In this document: piece by piece, positions 5,809-8,434 of the stretch
Layout: every line of letters starts with the position of its first letter
Position numbering within the stretch: the first letter of the stretch is position 1
From: Flavobacterium psychrophilum
Lineage (GTDB): Bacteria > Bacteroidota > Bacteroidia > Flavobacteriales > Flavobacteriaceae
Length of the DNA stretch: 8,434 bases
Direction of reading: 5' to 3'
NCBI GenBank assembly: GCA_943325515.2
Contig: CALPPS020000090.1
Coordinates: forward strand, 1-8,434
Made by a program: the position numbers and the translations under genes
Notes under the pieces: generated by a model
Told to the model about the DNA's origin: nothing
Database searches by the model: none
What the model saw: the letters and a program-made list of their open reading frames with translations, nothing else

Positions 5809-6489
5809 ATGAATAATTTTGATTGGACACAATTAGTAAATCCGGAGTTTTATATTACCATGACAATTGGTGGAGTTAAAATTGGGTTGTGGATTGTATT
5901 GTTTATTGTTTTTGCTGAAACGGGTCTATTTGCTGGTTTTTTTCTTCCCGGTGACAGTCTACTTTTTTTATCAGGAATTTATAGTCGTGATTTGATAGAA
6001 AATTTTACTTTCATTAAAAGTGATATAGCTAATGTTACTTTGTTATCTATTTTGGTTGCTGCTGCAGGAATTTTAGGTAATATTATGGGTTATTGGTTTG
6101 GAGCAAAAAGCGGTTATTATTTATATAAAAAAGAAGATAGTTTTTGGTTCAAGAAAAAATACCTTATTCAATCCAAAGATTTTTTTGAAAGATATGGTGG
6201 CAAAGCCATAATCTTTGCACGTTTCTTACCGATAGTAAGAACATTTGCGCCAATTGTTGCTGGAATTGTTACAATGGAAAAAAAGAAATTCATGTTCTAT
6301 AACATAGTAAGTTCATTTCTTTGGTCATTTGTGTTAATATTTTCAGGACATTATTTGTATGGAATGTTTTTAGAAAAATATGATATTGATTTAAAACATC
6401 ATATAGAGAAAATTGTTATTGGAATTATATTGGTTTCAACTTTTCCGGTTTTTTTGAAAATGTTTAAAAAATCACCAAAAAACATTTAG
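5809..6489 (+). CDS. DedA family (VTT/SNARE-associated domain) inner-membrane protein
   Basis: DedA proteins are polytopic inner-membrane proteins linked to membrane-potential homeostasis and lipid-carrier translocation. The 226-residue product shows the family signature in full: AETGLFAGFFLPGDSLLF (36-53), then RYGGKAIIFARFLPIVRTFAP (128-148) and the following AGIVTM. The acidic pair Glu37 and Asp49 and the arginine pair Arg138 and Arg144 have the same spacing as the functionally essential E39/D51 and R130/R136 of E. coli YqjA. Hydrophobic spans lie near 22-45, 50-58, 77-98, 145-155, 165-186 and 201-219, with a short charged C-terminus. The exact substrate (undecaprenyl phosphate, phosphatidylethanolamine or other) cannot be told from sequence. 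The 83-nt upstream spacer has no convincing -7 box. It converges with groEL. Confidence 0.93.
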   Translation: MNNFDWTQLVNPEFYITMTIGGVKIGLWIVLFIVFAETGLFAGFFLPGDSLLFLSGIYSRDLIENFTFIKSDIANVTLLSILVAAAGILGNIMGYWFGAKSGYYLYKKEDSFWFKKKYLIQSKDFFERYGGKAIIFARFLPIVRTFAPIVAGIVTMEKKKFMFYNIVSSFLWSFVLIFSGHYLYGMFLEKYDIDLKHHIEKIVIGIILVSTFPVFLKMFKKSPKNI

Positions 6490-6495
6490 TAGAAA

Positions 6496-6531
6496 AAAAA
6501 ATACCTCAAAATTAATTTTGAGGTATTTTTT
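6496..6531. terminator. Bidirectional terminator between dedA and groEL
   Basis: A perfect 36-nt inverted repeat, centred at 6513/6514 (core ATACCTCAAAATT and its complement, loop TTAA), is flanked by an A run on the left and a T run on the right, so either strand gives a hairpin followed by U residues. It lies 6 nt after the dedA stop and 20 nt beyond the groEL stop, serving both convergent units. Confidence 0.93.
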
Positions 6532-6551
6532 ATGAAACTTATGCGATAAGA

Positions 6552-8213
<1,662 letters not shown>

Positions 8214-8434
8214 TTAAATAATTGCAAGAATATCGTCCTCACGCATAATTAAATAATCTTTTCCATCAAATTTAAAGTCGGTTCCTGCATATTTTCCGTA
8301 AAGTACAGTGTCTCCTACTTTTACAGTCATTGGTTCATCTTTTTTACCATTTCCAATAGCCAGAACAGTTCCTTTCTGTGGCTTTTCTTTTGCAGTATCT
8401 GGAATAATAATTCCAGAAGCAGTTTGAGTTTCAG
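8214..8434 (-). CDS. groES: Co-chaperonin GroES (10 kDa), N-terminus cut by window edge
   Basis: GroES is the heptameric lid that binds ATP-loaded GroEL. The window holds the last 72 codons; roughly the first 19-20 residues and the promoter lie beyond the right edge. The mobile loop begins at the edge with [21 protein letters not shown], whose III corresponds to the IVL tripeptide that docks on the GroEL apical domain. Then come [30 protein letters not shown] and the C-terminal [13 protein letters not shown] before TAA (8214-8216), all standard GroES. The gene is intact as far as visible, in contrast to groEL downstream. The 30-nt A-rich spacer to groEL fits a groESL operon. Whether a heat-shock control element exists cannot be seen. 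Confidence 0.95.
   Translation of the reverse strand, partial: ETQTASGIIIPDTAKEKPQKGTVLAIGNGKKDEPMTVKVGDTVLYGKYAGTDFKFDGKDYLIMREDDILAII

Overview
The window looks like a chromosomal stretch from a low-GC member of the Bacteroidota, most likely a Flavobacterium or close relative. The evidence is the AT-rich sequence, A-rich translation starts instead of strong Shine-Dalgarno sites, promoters of the TAnnTTTG/TTTG type, and lineage-typical families (XrtF exosortase, HYC_CC_PP protein, Bacteroidota-style TonB-dependent receptor, DUF2490). No rRNA, tRNA, CRISPR array, phage or insertion sequence was seen.

Layout from left to right. (1) Minus strand: the first seven codons of a probable pnp gene at the left edge, preceded by rpsO (ribosomal protein S15) with its own terminator and promoter; this is the conserved rpsO-pnp order. 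(2) Minus strand: a stand-alone GAF-domain protein of the free methionine-(R)-sulfoxide reductase type. (3) Plus strand, divergent from it: xrtF (exosortase) overlapping the gene for its flavobacterial partner protein. (4) Plus strand: three genes whose products are probably exported and share Cys motifs (HYC_CC_PP protein, TonB-dependent receptor with a CC pair in its plug, periplasmic HMA protein), ending in a strong terminator. This looks like one transcription unit for handling a thiophilic metal. (5) Plus strand: a DUF2490 probable outer-membrane beta-barrel and then a DedA-family membrane protein. (6) A perfectly palindromic terminator shared with convergent groEL, which runs on the minus strand behind groES; groES is cut by the right edge.

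The most striking anomaly is in groEL. Codon 400, a conserved Leu in the family, reads TGA, while the frame on both sides is intact and matches GroEL to its GGM-rich tail. A lone nonsense change in a normally essential gene suggests a sequence error, a mixed population or a second groEL copy. The most promising biology is the three-gene Cys-rich module at 2098-4936, which resembles an envelope metal uptake or relay system of unknown specificity. The exosortase pair is also of interest because no sorting substrate is encoded nearby.
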